The notes: a model not told the origin generated them from the sequence alone. Shown: positions 1 to 12,559, counted from the stretch's first letter. The stretch: 64,000 nt of DNA from Hippophae tibetana (GCA_037013495.1 CM072806.1:20845501-20909500); one strand, 5' to 3'. Translations and numbers: made by a program.

Positions 1-770
1 GATTTACTCAAGTCCATTTATCAAGAAATACCAACATATGCAATGACCATTTTTAGAATGCCGAAGTCTTTGTAACGAATAGGAATTCATGGCTTCTCGC
101 TATATATTGGCGGACAAATAAAAATATCTGAAGGGGATTACATTGGATACCATGGTTGGAAATGTGCGAACTGAAATCGACTGGGGGTTTAGGATTTCGT
201 AACATGGAGGTTTTCGATCAGTCACTTCTTGCTAAGAAAGTATGAAGCCTTATACGAGCTCCATCATTCTTAGATGCTCGGATATTACCATATAAATACA
301 CAGCCTCATCTTCCATTGTTGTAGCATGATCCAACTTAATAGCTAGCTACTTATGAAGGGATTGATTTGGGGTCGTGCATTACTAAATAAGGGGCTGCAA
401 TGGCAGGTGGGCAATGGAAAATATCCAGATTTTGATAGATAAATGGTTACCACATGCATAATGTTTTCAGGTACACCCAACTCAATGGGTGGACCAAACA
501 ACGATGTTAAGGAATCTAATTACACAAAGTAGGTGTTGGAATTCTGAACTAAATAATGTGTGATTCATTAATGATGAGGCATCACTTATACAAAATATTC
601 CCCTCCCATTAAGACCTATGGATGATAAGCTAGTATGGACTTTTCTAATAGTACTGTACTGTAAACTGTTAGAAGTGGGTATCGTCTGGCTAGCCAATTA
701 TGTGGGGAAAGTCGGACAGCTTCTACTTCATCATCATGCAGCACATGAGGACATTATAGGAAAGTACAAC
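1..770 (+). pseudogene. LINE (L1-type) reverse transcriptase C-terminal remnant
   Basis: This is the decayed 3' part of a non-LTR retrotransposon ORF2. Positions about 162-243 read MCELKSTGGLGFRN followed by MEVFDQSLLAKK, the 'GGLGFRN...FNQALLAKQ' block found downstream of the reverse transcriptase core in plant L1 elements. At about 385-455 a frame reads like 'WRVGNGKNI.I..D.WLP', and at about 597-640 IPLPLRPMDDKLVWTF matches the start of the zf-RVT region. Frames change and stops interrupt, so it is non-functional. The left part lies outside the window. The 3' end was not located, and no poly-A tail was seen. Confidence 0.7.
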
Positions 771-824
771 GGTATAGAAGAATTTATACTAATGAGGTGT
801 GTTTTTATCCATTGGGTTAACTTT

Positions 825-1430
825 TGGGATTTTAAAACCATAATTCTTATAAACTTTGATATGATATCAAAGCTTAATTCATCAATGAGATAAGAAAAAA
901 AATAAATAGCTTCTTAAAAAAAGATACATAGGTCTAGCAGATTTTGCAAAAAGAAAAAGACATGTGACCTAAATGAAAATAAATTATAATAAATAAGTTA
1001 AAAAGTAAAAAATATTGAGCCAAATGACTCACAATTTGAGAAAAAATGTAGATAAAGTAAAAGTTTCATATTTATAAAAAAATAAAGATATCTTTATTTA
1101 TTAAGTTATATTTTTTTAGATTGAATAGTCAATATTATTGTAAAAACTGCCATATTACTAATTGGCTTATAAATTCTCAAACTATAAAATTAGAATTCAT
1201 TATATGATAATTCATTTGGAGTCATCCATGAATTCAATCGACTATTCATGAATTCAATAGACTGTCAAATCATGATAAAAGTTGTATTGTTTATACTTTT
1301 ATTTTACTTTTCCAACCCAATGTCTTCTCTTTTTTTGATCATATGTAATATACGAGAAGTAAAATTATCTGCATAAAATATGAAGCAATTCCCATACTTG
1401 ACATAGTGCAAAAAATACAACTTATTTATC
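825..1430. repeat. Diverged dispersed repeat, copy 1
   Basis: This block is similar to 4,960-5,440, with shared stretches such as 'TTGATATGATATCA', 'AAATATTGAG.CAAATGAC' and 'CCAACCCAATGT' in the same order. The TGATATCA(G/A)AG phrase near its start resembles a tRNA-Met primer-binding site, so it may come from an LTR-retrotransposon. No coding potential was seen. Confidence 0.4.
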
Positions 1431-3689
1431 AAAGTTGATGATTGGTGCACCTCTCGCATCTTGTGGACCTAAGAATAGGAAAAAAAAAAGCATTATAACC
1501 TTGGATTATCAGAGGGAGTAGTGTCCTTTGACCTTCCGATGCTTAAGTAAGTCTAGGTATTGAGGAGGAGGAAGAGGAGACTAATTTCTTTCTTAGTGAT
1601 GCAAATAGATGCAGATATTAGGGGGCGAGAGAGAATTAGATCTCAATGTTTATGATTAAGAGAAGAATTTGTGTTTGTGAAGTTCTTGAGCTATTCTTTT
1701 ATGGTGAGTGAGTGGTAAAAATTTATACAAAAATAATATACCCGTTCATGATTCTTATATGTAGAAATAGACTTAATTTCGAATGTCATAGATTTATCTA
1801 CTTAATTATCTCATTGTTGGATAATTAAATATTTGAAACCAATCGCTTATCTGTTAGATATTTGATTGATACTAAAAATATTTTAATGACTTAGTATTGA
1901 CTGGACTAGCTTGTGATCATATTTTTGATTAGGACCTCCCATACTATGTCGCATAATATGAATTATTTTACACCCAACATTAGTTCCCTAGACCTGTATG
2001 GCCTGCTTACATGGGCTAGGATGTCTACTTTGTAATTTCATCACCATTTGGGTTCATTATTTTTTGAACCTTACTAGTGATATCAAACTCATTCTTGCAT
2101 GATCATTACTCACGAGTATGAAAAATCTTTATTTTTCTCGTACATTCACAAAGTGCACGACGATGTCCTATTATCGATGGTTTTTATGGATTCCCAATCA
2201 GAATTTCTCTTAGTGAGTTATGTCGGTGCCAAAACCACTCCTTAATATGTTCATTTTCTTATTGTTGAAGAAAGAATATAGATCTATGTGTGTGGCATTT
2301 TGAACCCATGGGTTATAAAATTTCCTAGGACTCTTGAATGGGTCCTTTGATGAACATATGACATCTCACATGATCCCTTATATAAAGAGAGCTTCCTCTT
2401 CAGTATTTTTCATTCCACTCTTAAAAGCACACATTAGAGAGAGAAATAGAGAGAGAGAGAAAAAGGCGAGAGCTTGCTTCAAGGTTTGGTGAGTCTATCT
2501 TTTTTCCTTCTTTTTTTATTTTCTTCCTTTTTTTCCAAGTTCCTTTGAGGAACTGTAGGTTTTTTATTTTCTTGCTATCCAAATACCTTGCACCCTATCC
2601 TTTTCTACACATCTGGTGATAGAGGATGAGATCAGACTTGGCTGTCATGGTGCTTATGAGACAAGACCTACATCGGGTTAGTAATATTGATCTTGTAGAT
2701 ACTTCGGTTTTATATTTGTAAAACTCTCATAAGTACACGAATCATTTTATCAAAAATGACAAGTATGCTCCCAAGGTTGATATAAGGAAGGAATATATGT
2801 GGTTTTTAATTTATTATTCAAACTTTTAAAGCATAAACATCTTATTACGATATTTTTATTTTTGTGTTTCCTAATCTAATAACATAAAAAATAAACATAT
2901 ATGGATTCAATAAACAATTATGCAAATTTTTATCATTCATAATAGTAGAGTATTTATGGATATAATAATTAAGTTAATTATGGTTGCTCATATTATTTAG
3001 GTTATTAAAGATATAAATTGATATTTATTGATTCTTTTTTTTTATATAAATATCACCTTTAGTGTGGTTAGATATTCTATGTTAATTAAACAAATCAATT
3101 AACACATATGAGTGTAGTCGATAATTAATTTAGTTAATTAAATTAATTCCTTTTTCCTAAGAGATTTAAAATGAAAAATTTAAATACCATATTTAGTGAG
3201 ATTAGATATTTTAAACTTTATTCAAGGTGTCCAAATTAAACCTAAGAATTTAATTATCCGAGTACTAACTTTCAAGTTTAAAAACCATTATTGAAAATAT
3301 GTTATCAATATATTTTCGAATAATAGTTCTTATAAAAACTTTTTGAAATAGAGTTTCACTCTAACTACTCGGCAATTGTACTAATAAATAAAATAACACT
3401 ACTCTAAATTAGACTAGATAATTAAACTTTGAAATCTAATTTTCATATTTAAGTTTGTAATGAAAAATAATATATTTCTCTCTAGCATCCTTAATATAAA
3501 ATATTGAATAAAAACAAAATCAATTTACTTTATAGAATTTTTTTTTATCTATTTAATATTTTTCAAGCATAACAATCTTATTATTATATCATATTTACAA
3601 ATACTTAGCCATATTAAATTTAATCACTGACAAATTAAATATAACATATAAGAATAAAACATAAAAATAACTCTAAAGAACTCATTTTA
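1431..3689. other. AT-rich non-coding stretch
   Basis: No gene is supported here. The stretch contains a promoter-like patch (listed separately at 2,379-2,462), which suggests an LTR or an old promoter. The rest is AT-rich with short duplicated phrases such as 'AGATATT(C/T)TA' near 3,070 and 3,200. Confidence 0.4.
2379..2462 (+). promoter_or_regulatory. Plant-type core promoter-like patch (possible LTR promoter)
   Basis: A TATA box (TATATAAAG at 2,379-2,387) is followed by a pyrimidine-rich start region and then a GA-rich leader (AGAGAGAGAAATAGAGAGAG, about 2,433-2,452). This arrangement is common in plant LTRs and promoters. No ORF follows, so it is probably an orphaned LTR promoter. Confidence 0.3.
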
Positions 3690-4313
3690 AAATTATACTC
3701 AAAAGAATCCTTACAGAACTTTGATGTTAATTTTGTTTCTGGAAACTTCTAAACGGATTTGTATTTTTTTATTGAATCAAAAACTAGATATCTACAAAAG
3801 CATAACTAGTTTTTTTCAAAGAGAGAAGAACTTTAAAACTAAAAAAACTAAGAACTAGAGAGAGAAAGAGAGAGAAATGTGTGATTTTTTTTGGGATTTG
3901 AGGGATGATTTTTAAAAAGGGGGAGATGGTCCTTTTATAGGTGAGGAAAATGTCAAAAAAGGTGAAAAAAATATCTCAAAAATTGATTTTTGACTCATTT
4001 AGAGAGGTTGGTATGCTTGTGAGGGACGACATTTACAGCATACGAGCGTTGGCACCCAAGGGCGAGTGCGGGATAGGTGCAAACGTGTGTTGGCAAGTGC
4101 GGGACAAGTGTAGGCGTGTGATTCTAGTATTTTTTTTCGAGTCTTTAAATTATTTTTGAACGAAAATACTTGAAAAAAATAAAAATATTAGTGATTCTAA
4201 AAAAACAAATTTATATAAAAATATGATAAAATCATACAAATATAAATCTATTTAATCAATTAAATTATATTAAATTATGGTAATTTTAATACTTTTTAAG
4301 CACTTATCAGGAG
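3690..4313 (-). repeat. Ty3/gypsy LTR fragment (partial or solo LTR)
   Basis: The segment 4,135-4,313 is clearly related to the U3 end of the left LTR of the second gypsy element (22,840-23,014). Both contain 'CGAGTCTTTAA.TTATTTTTGAAC', 'TTTATATAAAAATATG' and 'ATCTATTTAATCAATTAAA', and both end in a TCA-type terminus ('CACTTATCA', 'TACTCATCA'). On the minus strand the LTR would start TGATAAGTGC. The other end is not resolved. GC-rich tandem phrases such as 'AAGTGCGGGA' near 4,060-4,105 are part of it. Confidence 0.5.
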
Positions 4314-4429
4314 GCAAGCAAGCATGAGTCGGGATGGGTCGTGTAAGGTGGTCATCGAGTGGAGGACCAATGAAGGAATTGAGAAGCCATGTCACGTCGT
4401 CCATGGTGTGTTTAGCCCTTAGGGATGCA

Positions 4430-4625
4430 GCCATGGTCCAAGCATCCTTGGAGTATTTGGCCATAGTCCGACCATCTATGACATGTTTATTCGTGGCATG
4501 TTCGACCATGATCTGGCTACCCATATCGTGTCCAACCATGGTTTAGGCACCCATGGCTTGTCCGGCCATGGTTTGGCCACCCATGGGGTGTCTAGCCATG
4601 AAGTTTCCGATCATGATGACCACTT
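4430..4625. repeat. ~30 bp tandem repeat rich in CCATGG
   Basis: About five imperfect units of roughly 30 bp occur, with core 'TGTCC.(A/G)CCATGGTTT' followed by 'GGC(C/A)ACCCATGG'. The array is GC-richer than its flanks. It makes short ORFs on both strands that look like repeat translation rather than genes. Confidence 0.65.
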
Positions 4626-4959
4626 GGGTCCACGTGGTGACGACTCAGGCCCAAATGGTGGCAATCAGGTGCATTTCTAGTCGAGTAGTGATTCTGAATC
4701 ATCTCAACGATGCAGTTCTGTCTATGGAGGTTGTTTGGATGTTTATGACCTTCCAATGATGAAGATTTTGATTTTATCCCCGTTGGTAATCTTAAACACT
4801 AATTGAGTCCTCATGAAAAATACCTTGCTTTATTTTCTATCAACAAGGTATTTTTTAAGATGACAGATCTTTTATTGGACAAAGTGAAAGAGATCTTCAA
4901 CAAGATGGAACCAATAATGTTGATTCTCCACATTGTAGGTATGAATTAAAGCAATCCTA

Positions 4960-5440
4960 TTTCAAGTAGAATCACTTTTAAGATTTAAAGACACATATTT
5001 CTTATAAATTTTGATATGATATCAGAGTTTTAGTTTTCAATAAGACAAATATAAATTATTTTAATAGAAATAAAATATAATAAAATAGGATAAAAATACA
5101 AAATATTGAGTCAAATGACCCCCAATTTTAGGAAAGATGTTAGAGAAAATAAAATTTTCATATTAATAAAAAATATTAAAAAAATATTACGATAGAATTT
5201 ATAAGATATTAAGTTATTTTTTTTAAAATTGAGTAATAGATATTCTTGTTAAAACTCACGTAATACTAATTTGGCTTATAATTTCAAACTAAAAAAATAG
5301 GATTTGGGATAATTCAATACTACGTCAAATCATGTTAAAAGAAGTTGCATTGTTCGAACTTTTATTTTACCTCCGTTCCAACCCAATGTTTCCCCTTTTT
5401 TTAATCATTTGTCATGTAATGTGAAGGACAGTTAAATATG
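4960..5440. repeat. Diverged dispersed repeat, copy 2
   Basis: This is the second copy of the 825-1,430 repeat in the same orientation. It begins near 'TTGATATGATATCAGAG' and ends after 'CCAACCCAATGTTTCCCC'. Many substitutions and small indels separate the copies. Confidence 0.4.
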
Positions 5441-7377
5441 GAGTAATTCTCACAACTTAGTGCCAAAATTACCACTAACCGTCCATTTTTTAACATATTC
5501 TTACTTATAAATTACTCTATATTTTCAATTATTATTATTATTGTTATTAAATTGCTTTATAAACTTAAACAGAATATGTGCTTTTTTGAACAAATTTGAC
5601 AACATTTTTTTGAGTAATTCTCTTCTCTATTTACATCAATAGTTATATACAAGTTACATTTTTTCTCTTTTCTCGCTACAAATAATTTTTCAGCCAATTT
5701 TTTTTTTGAAATTATTTCGGTAAACATCTTTTTCATCTTTACTTTGGTATTATTATACATAAAGAACTTTCAATTAGCATAACCATATATAATAGTTGTC
5801 TTATCTATTGAATCCTAACTGTTCACTACTTTTAAAAAAATAATTGCTTCATGCCTAATTACCTCTTCTATTGAGACATTACTGCCTTAATTATTGAGGT
5901 TTAGCTGTTATAAAAATAATAATGCATTTTTTTATTATTTAAAAAAAATAATTTTTTGATTATTTTCTATGTTGTTTTATTATACAAATATATATATATA
6001 TAATACCTTAAGATTTTATCTAAAATTTATTTTTTGGTTTTATTTTTATTTTTTATTCTATTATCTTACGCTTAAATATATAACTATTCTAAACAAATTA
6101 TGAAAAATATTTGTAAATACTTTTACTTACGTTAATGATTGTTAATGATGCATGGATAGCATGTTTTACATGGGATGGAACTGAGGTCGTAGAAAGAGAA
6201 TGCAAAGGCATTATTTTATTTGAAACACATTCTATTGTTGCACTCAACTATTCATTTAAGACTAAATAGTTGATTGTCCTTAATGCTTCGAATCGAATGT
6301 AACAAAAGTGTAATGTTGCCACCATCTTCGGTTCTAAAGTGACCTTAAGCAAACATTGAATTTTTTTACATGTGATGAGCTTCTCGTGACATGAAAATTA
6401 TCCACCATTATTCTTAACTTAAAGAGATTTACACAATTTTATTAATATACATATACTACATGTTAGGCATGATACCTATAAAGTGCAAGATTGTGTTGCT
6501 CGAAACCCAAAGACTAAATGGATGCCACATCATTGGGTGTCCATCCCACCTCTCTAATTTATCTCTCTTTCTATGGGTGAAATCCAAAAAAAATCATGTA
6601 TTACTCATATATTTCTTAAATTATACTTATATTTCGACTTCTCCTTATCATTAATACGAGTGTTTATGTATTGTGAAAAAACAAATCCATAACTTTCATG
6701 TTTTTTAGTAAACGGAAACATAGGTAAATAAGTCACTCCTTCAAAACTATGCCACAAATGAAGAGATGTTTTTTTTTCCTTGCAGTATATGATTCTTGAA
6801 CTATTTGCATAAATAAATAAATAAAAGTGGTTTTATTACCAACGGTCTGCAACCCTTGAGAATAAAGTGGTTATGGGAATCTCTCTCAATTTATGTTTCT
6901 TGGACAAAGATTCATGGCTCCTTGCTTTATCACTTTCAAGCATCTTAATCATACGACTCAAAGGATATTTTATAACCAACAAAGTTCAAAAGAATAATGT
7001 CTACCACTCTTAAATATGCAGGCAGCATTTAGACCAAGCATAATTTCAACAGCATCACATATTTGCATGATTTAACCAGTCCTTGCCAAGAAACAATGTT
7101 AGTTAAATCATACAAGTGACAAGGAGAACCTTTCTTATAGACAACACTTGTAGACTCAATAGAGGCTGCCAATTCATCAAGTGAGAACAATTTTGGGGGA
7201 GAAAATATTAGCAATAGGAAAAATAAAACAATTAAGCAGCAGTCAAACGTAGCAATTTCATTAAGAATCCATGAGTTTCAGCTCAGTAGCTGCTCATGAC
7301 ATTTGAAAGTTTATAATAACATGCTATTTTAAGACATTCAATTTCTCAAATGATGTCAAGTTTAGCATTCTCACAAC
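5441..7377. other. Intergenic AT-rich DNA and 3' flank of OEP21
   Basis: No supported gene was found. There is a short AT microsatellite near 5,987-6,002. The last ~300 bases are the probable 3' UTR and downstream flank of the OEP21 gene. Confidence 0.4.
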
Positions 7378-9904
7378 TCACAAGTCATATCTAATGTTCC
7401 ATTTACCATTACCGTCGGCATTAAATGTCCAGTTGTTTTCCCTGATCTGCAGATATGGAACCTGTATAGGAAAAAAAAATATTAATATACCAGCTAAGAA
7501 AAGCTAGCGAAATAAAGCAACTTTCTAAGGAATAAGAATGCAAAGATTTTTGTAATGAATTCCATCTTGTTAGCTCACTATCCAAATCCAGTCATCAAGA
7601 ATGTAAAGCTGAGCTTGCAGAAAAATGGGGTAACAAGTCCGGGCTAAACGGCATAAAGCCCATTTTGGCATGTTGAGAGTTTGGGGTTAAAGTCACAATT
7701 ACATTACGGGTGTGTGAATTTAAGTTGTATAAAAAAGGATCAAATATGAAAGAAATGCCTCATGTTTGAAAAGTAGCTGTTACAATCATTTTAGTGACTT
7801 TGTCAGACTTTTCAAAGAGATGTACTGGTAAAAGAAAAAGAAAAGATGATGTAATGAAATAATAATTCAAGGATGTGTTGCTCATTTTCCAAAGTTAAGG
7901 GGGCACTTTCATAGTTATGTCAGGGATTATGCATTAACTTCCCCAAAAATCAAAGAAAAAACCCTACAATGATACTTGTTGTAGAAAATGTTTGAAAACA
8001 TTCAAAATAAAATTGGAAAAATAATAAAATAGCACCCTTTAACTTATAACCACACAATTTTACCCCTTTATGTCCACCCTATACATTTTCATTATTAAAA
8101 ATATATATACAATACATCATTTTCACTTTGAATGCCGTCCAATTAAACGATATTCAAATTAAATTACAGTCATTTGAATCCGTTGAATATTAAACAATGT
8201 TCAATTGAATCTTGTTCAATGTTATTGGGGTACTATATTTGTTGTTATAAGTTTTAGGGGTGTAATTTTTTGTAATTTCCCAATAAAATTTCAACGTGTC
8301 GGTCACAAAGCCAAAATAAAAACTTGTAACCTATGATTCAATTCTCTAATTTATTGTGTCCGTTTTATTTCTCTTTATTTGGTTGCTTAGTTTTTCAACT
8401 ATAAATAGCTTAATCCTCTTGTGCATTTGGCAGATGGAAATGGAAAGGGAAAAGGTTATATTTTCTTTATTCTAAAAAAACTCCTTTGTCCATCAGATCC
8501 GTATTGGCAACACTAGAACTTTAGGCTTGGTCCTGTAATCCCAGTGTTCGTGCTCATTGAGGAGTAAAGCTATGAGCAATAGGGTTGTATTTTGGGGCCC
8601 TAGAGCACTGCAAGAACGCCACACGGAGGGAGAGCTCTTTGGCTTTAGGGCAATGCACTGCATGCCTCTTTATGCTTAAGATTCTTCTCTCTAAACACCT
8701 AGTCATTGTTTTTATTTCAATCTTTAAGTTATTTTATTACTGTTTCTATTGTGATTTATCTAACACATTTCTTTGTATTTTATGAAAGGAAATCAACAAT
8801 TATTTGACCAATCTGCAATAATAACTGCATACTTGTACAAGATATAAGAGCTTCTCAAACAAACTTGAAATCACCTGGTCAAATGCTTTTGTTTTGCCAT
8901 TCACTTGTTCAAACAATTCATAACCAACTTTGAGCCTAACATCTTGATCCTTTTGAAAATTGAATATGCACCAAGAAAATTCAGCAGCTCCTTTGGACCT
9001 CCTCTATAAAAAAAATGAAGATAATCAGCAGCACAGGGAAGCTAAAAGTTCCATGGATTGCAGGTAGCAAGCAGACAGCAATCATAACCAAAGAAAAACA
9101 CTAACCCCTTTAAATTCCTTGTCAAAATCACAACGCCCCTTAATGTTAAAGCTCAATAGGCCATTAGTTGTCACAGGAAATGACTTCTTTCCACGCACAA
9201 GATACCCTAACTTCTCGTGTTTATCATATTGCAGCCCTACACAAAGGCTTGCTGCAAACTACAATTGAATACCCTACTCAACTCAGTAGACCTGGCACAT
9301 AAATTAGTCTAAAAATCAAATACGGCAATAAGTGCAAACATACATCTGGATAGAAGTGCCTTATCACACCACTGAAATAATTTGGAACTCCGTATCTTGT
9401 ATCCAGTTCACCATGCACCTAATAAGCACGAGAAAAACCAAATGTGAACTGAAGTTAATGAAATTAAAACAGGTACGTAATTAGAACTATTTGCACAAAA
9501 CCAAATATTTGCACGCTATTGAAAGTAGAACTAAATTCCCATTTCAATTTGGTATGAACTCTACACAATCAGCAATAACAGTGTAAATAGTGTGCATATT
9601 TCAAAGCTTCAATATCCCCGAATTCGGAAAAGGATAAATGTTTCAAAAAGCGTATCCTGGAAATAGAATCTTTGAAAATAACTGAATTAGCATTTGACCA
9701 TTCAAATTCATTAAACCCAGTATCTTCTAAATAAGTAACCAAATATTCTGAAAAAATAGGAAACAAAAGAGTAAACGAAACATATAGAGAGGAAATGGAA
9801 AGAAATAGTACCTGCAACTGTGTCTTAGAATCAATGGGGAACTTCTCCTTGGCATGAAACCTCAGAGCTTTGGAATCTCCACCATATCTGAGAGAGGTCT
9901 CCAT
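7378..9904 (-). CDS. OEP21: Outer envelope pore protein 21, chloroplastic (OEP21)
   Basis: OEP21 is an anion-selective beta-barrel channel of the chloroplast outer envelope that passes phosphorylated carbohydrates and ATP (family knowledge). I read five exons: 9,904-9,812, 9,418-9,344, 9,258-9,106, 9,003-8,905 and 7,461-7,378. All introns are phase 0 with GT-AG ends. They join to 167 codons plus TGA, the same length as I recall for Arabidopsis OEP21. Diagnostic stretches are METSLRY at the start, [36 protein letters not shown] and [11 protein letters not shown] near the end, finishing NIRYDL. No transit peptide is seen, as expected for outer-envelope proteins. No frame break was found, so it looks functional. 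Intron 4 (7,462-8,904) is long and carries a MITE. A second possible donor for exon 4 at 8,875 would add ten residues in frame; family alignment favours 8,905. Confidence 0.95.
8015..8281. mobile_element. Mutator-type MITE in OEP21 intron 4
   Basis: This 267 bp element is flanked by a perfect 9 bp direct repeat, AATAAAATT, at 8,006-8,014 and 8,282-8,290. Its ends are imperfect inverted repeats of roughly 45 bp: the left begins GGAAAAATAATAAAATAGCA and the right, read in reverse, begins GGGAAATTACAAAAAATTAC. Both continue with a CACCC and then an ACTTATAAC motif. A 9 bp target duplication with long inverted repeats fits Mutator-like MITEs. It has no coding capacity. Confidence 0.8.
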
Positions 9905-10463
9905 TTGTTTTTCTTCGAATTATTGATTAGTAAAAGCGCTAAAACCTTGTATAACCAAATGTGAACCCTAGCAAGACAAGGAGGAGATGACGCTACCGGT
10001 CACCTCTAAAGCGAGCTTAGTTCTACACTGTTGTCTCTCTTTCAAGAATGGTCACGACTCACGGATCACGCAAGGAATATCACAGGTCACGTGTTTCACC
10101 TTACGAATCAGGGGGCGAAACGTTAGGATAACATTGGGCCTAAGCTCCGTTTGGGCCCTGTTAAATAATCTAACCCGGCTCGCATTGAAACTTTATCTAC
10201 GGTCGTTTTGGTAAGTATAATGAAAATCCAAAAACCCTTATTTTGCTAAGTTCTCATGCTCAAATAGTTGAAGTTGAACTTATAAAGGAGATATAGAATG
10301 GAGAGATAGGTCTCCCGTTGGATCTATTTCTGTTTACCATTGTTGTTCCATGTGAAACTACGGAACTACGTTTTGTTATGATTCTATGAGAGACCAATGA
10401 GTTTTTGATTCTCCTCTGTACATCTTTATTTCTTCATCTATTATTTATTAATTTTTAGTAATA
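9905..10463. other. OEP21 upstream region
   Basis: The region between the OEP21 start and the gypsy element should hold the OEP21 promoter and 5' UTR. It is less AT-rich than its surroundings between about 9,985 and 10,170. No separate gene was recognised. Confidence 0.4.
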
Positions 10464-10468
10464 TTATC
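10464..10468. repeat. Target-site duplication TTATC, left
   Basis: This 5 bp direct repeat is identical to 20,582-20,586 and abuts the outer end of the left LTR. It marks the insertion of the first gypsy element. Confidence 0.75.
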
Positions 10469-10897
10469 TATCGGAGATGATATGATTTTAGAGAGAAAGT
10501 CTAAAGAGAAATAAAAAAAATGAGAGTTAATTGTATTTATCTGACATCAGGTTCATATATATATAAGATATTACATATACACGTGTTGATTACATAAAGG
10601 TATATGGCATAACATGTCAGGGGATATAATAGTGAATGCATAAATTGACTTAGACTCGACCACATTCAAAGATTGAGCAAATGGTTGATCCTTCAATGCT
10701 TCAAAATGTTCTAAACTTGTGATGATGCTGGTAAGATCAACACTCTAAGCGCGAGTATAATTTGAAGTCTCATTAAAGGTACATTATGGATTAGGTACTT
10801 CAAGGGTCAGACTAAAGATTGTACCTTATGCTTAAACATACATCATGGATCAGGAACTTTAAGGGTCAAGTTGAAGATTGAACCTTATGCTTAATCA
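10469..10897 (-). repeat. 3' LTR of first gypsy element
   Basis: It is similar to 20,175-20,581. Shared landmarks are GATTTTAGAGAGA near the left, 'TTGACTTAG/TAGACTTAGG', 'AAGATCAACACTCTA.GC.CGAG' and 'CATCATGGATC'. It holds an internal duplication of about 65 bp: 'CATTATGGATTAGGTACTTC' at about 10,783 recurs as 'CATCATGGATCAGGAACTTT' at about 10,842. Confidence 0.8.
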
Positions 10898-11399
10898 TCA
10901 AGTCTCCTTACTCTTGTAACTCGATTCTTCAATTAAGGAGGCAAGGCGTTCAACTTCATAATTTTGTAGAAAACTCGTGGAAGAGTATAAAATTGGTTAG
11001 TTGAAACGACCTTGAATCCGAAACGATTTTGCACACCCCAATAAATGTTTGTTAGTTGATTGAAGAGAGAAAATATAAATCTCTATATAAGAAGGAGGTA
11101 AGGCATTCAACTTCATAATTTTCAAAAAGTGAAACCAAAATTTTCCCAAAAAACACTATATTTTTCATCTTGCACCTTATCATTTCCTTATTTGAATGGT
11201 AAGATTTCTAGGTAGGCATTATAAAATTATGCTTGGGCTTTAAAGACTTGTCTTTAAGCCTAACCAATTTTGATTTCTTTTTAAGTCAGTTCTTCAATTC
11301 ACTCCTCGACCTTTACGTTGAAAACTTGATCTTGGGTAATTCTTGTTTCCACATATCTTATTTTCTTTTCTTTATGTCTTTCTTTTTATAAAGAATATG

Positions 11400-11935
11400 C
11401 ATAATAAAGTATCATCAAGGGTTACAAGTAGAGTGGTCCTACCTTCATGTTTCTCAGGCTCAACTTCTTAGGAGACCCCTCAATATTCGATCTATTCAGG
11501 ACAAGAGGAGAGTAAAGGATCAGGCTTAACCACTGAAGAAAGTATATCATCTAATGTTGAAAAGATGTTTGAGATTCCCACTACCTCTTCATCTCGATCT
11601 CAAGCCACCCTAATCATTAGATTGAGAGTCCCACATTGACAAATATCAGCTCAAAGAGAATGGAAAGAGAAGTCTAGAAAAAAGGGAAATTAGGAAAGCC
11701 CTTAGTATCTGATTTATTCAAGACAAGAAGAGAGTGAAGGATCAGGTTAAACCAATGAAGAAAGTACATCATCTTATGCTAAAAAGTTACCTAAGATTTC
11801 CACTACCTCTTCATCTCGACCGTAAGCGACCCCTACCATTAGATTAAATGTCCCACAAACACAAATATCAACTCTAAGAGAATGGAGAAAGAAGTCTAGA
11901 AAAAGGAAAATTGGGGATCCCATAGGTCAAACTAA
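11400..11935 (+). pseudogene. Antisense ORF remnant with ~222 bp tandem duplication
   Basis: The stretch 11,478-11,699 is repeated at about 11,700-11,920 with a 222 bp period; for example GATCTATTCAGGACAAGAGG near 11,489 matches GATTTATTCAAGACAAGAAG near 11,711. Both copies read best on the plus strand as a Ser/Thr-rich then basic protein segment (IPTTSSSRSQAT..IRL.VP, then REW(K/R).KSRK), opposite to the pol genes. Stops are present. Antisense ORFs between integrase and the 3' LTR are known in some Tat-lineage elements. The product is not recognised. Confidence 0.45.
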
Positions 11936-12559
11936 GGGTTAGAACACCAAAGTTAAAACCAGTAGTTTAATCCCAAAGGAAAAGAATAGGTTTAGAAAAA
12001 TGTATAACATCCCTTCCTCTATCCAGATAATGATTCCCAATCCGGGTGTACTAGATAGTGTGCCCCTACTGCAGGTTGGATAGGCTTTCAGGAGAAGGAT
12101 TTATAACTTGGGGTTAGATTTCCCTTGTATCCATTTGTTAGAAAAATTTTGTTGAGGATGTAGCTCACACTATGACAGATCATTCCTAATAGGTGAAGAT
12201 TCCTGCTCTATCTTACCTTAATATGCAGAGAACTCGGGTGGAGTTAGATATACCCAAGTTCAATGATACATCTGTGTTAAAGCAAAATCCCACTGTTACC
12301 TGAACCCATTCCTTGGAAAGAACTATTGAACACATCATACTTTGTAGCCTATGGGATAATGAGATTGGCTTCAATATAACCTCCAGTAAGAATAATTCGT
12401 AAGCATCGAGCACCAGCTCAACATAGGACCCTACCCACTGATTTTGGGGATAGGTTTAAAGTTATGAACAATGATGGTGATGAATGAGCTTGTTCTTTTA
12501 TTTAGAATATTCACAAGATTAACTAATCACAAATTAACTCTTTTTATTTTTCTTGTTTT

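Noticed and set aside
4483..4680. Short ORFs over the CCATGG repeat as a His/Gly-rich peptide gene
   Set aside because: Open frames exist on both strands and follow the repeat unit. There is no promoter or homology, so they are products of the tandem repeat.
9987..10214. Plus-strand ORF upstream of OEP21 as a gene
   Set aside because: It lies in the OEP21 upstream region, shows no recognisable domain, and its openness is explained by locally lower AT content.
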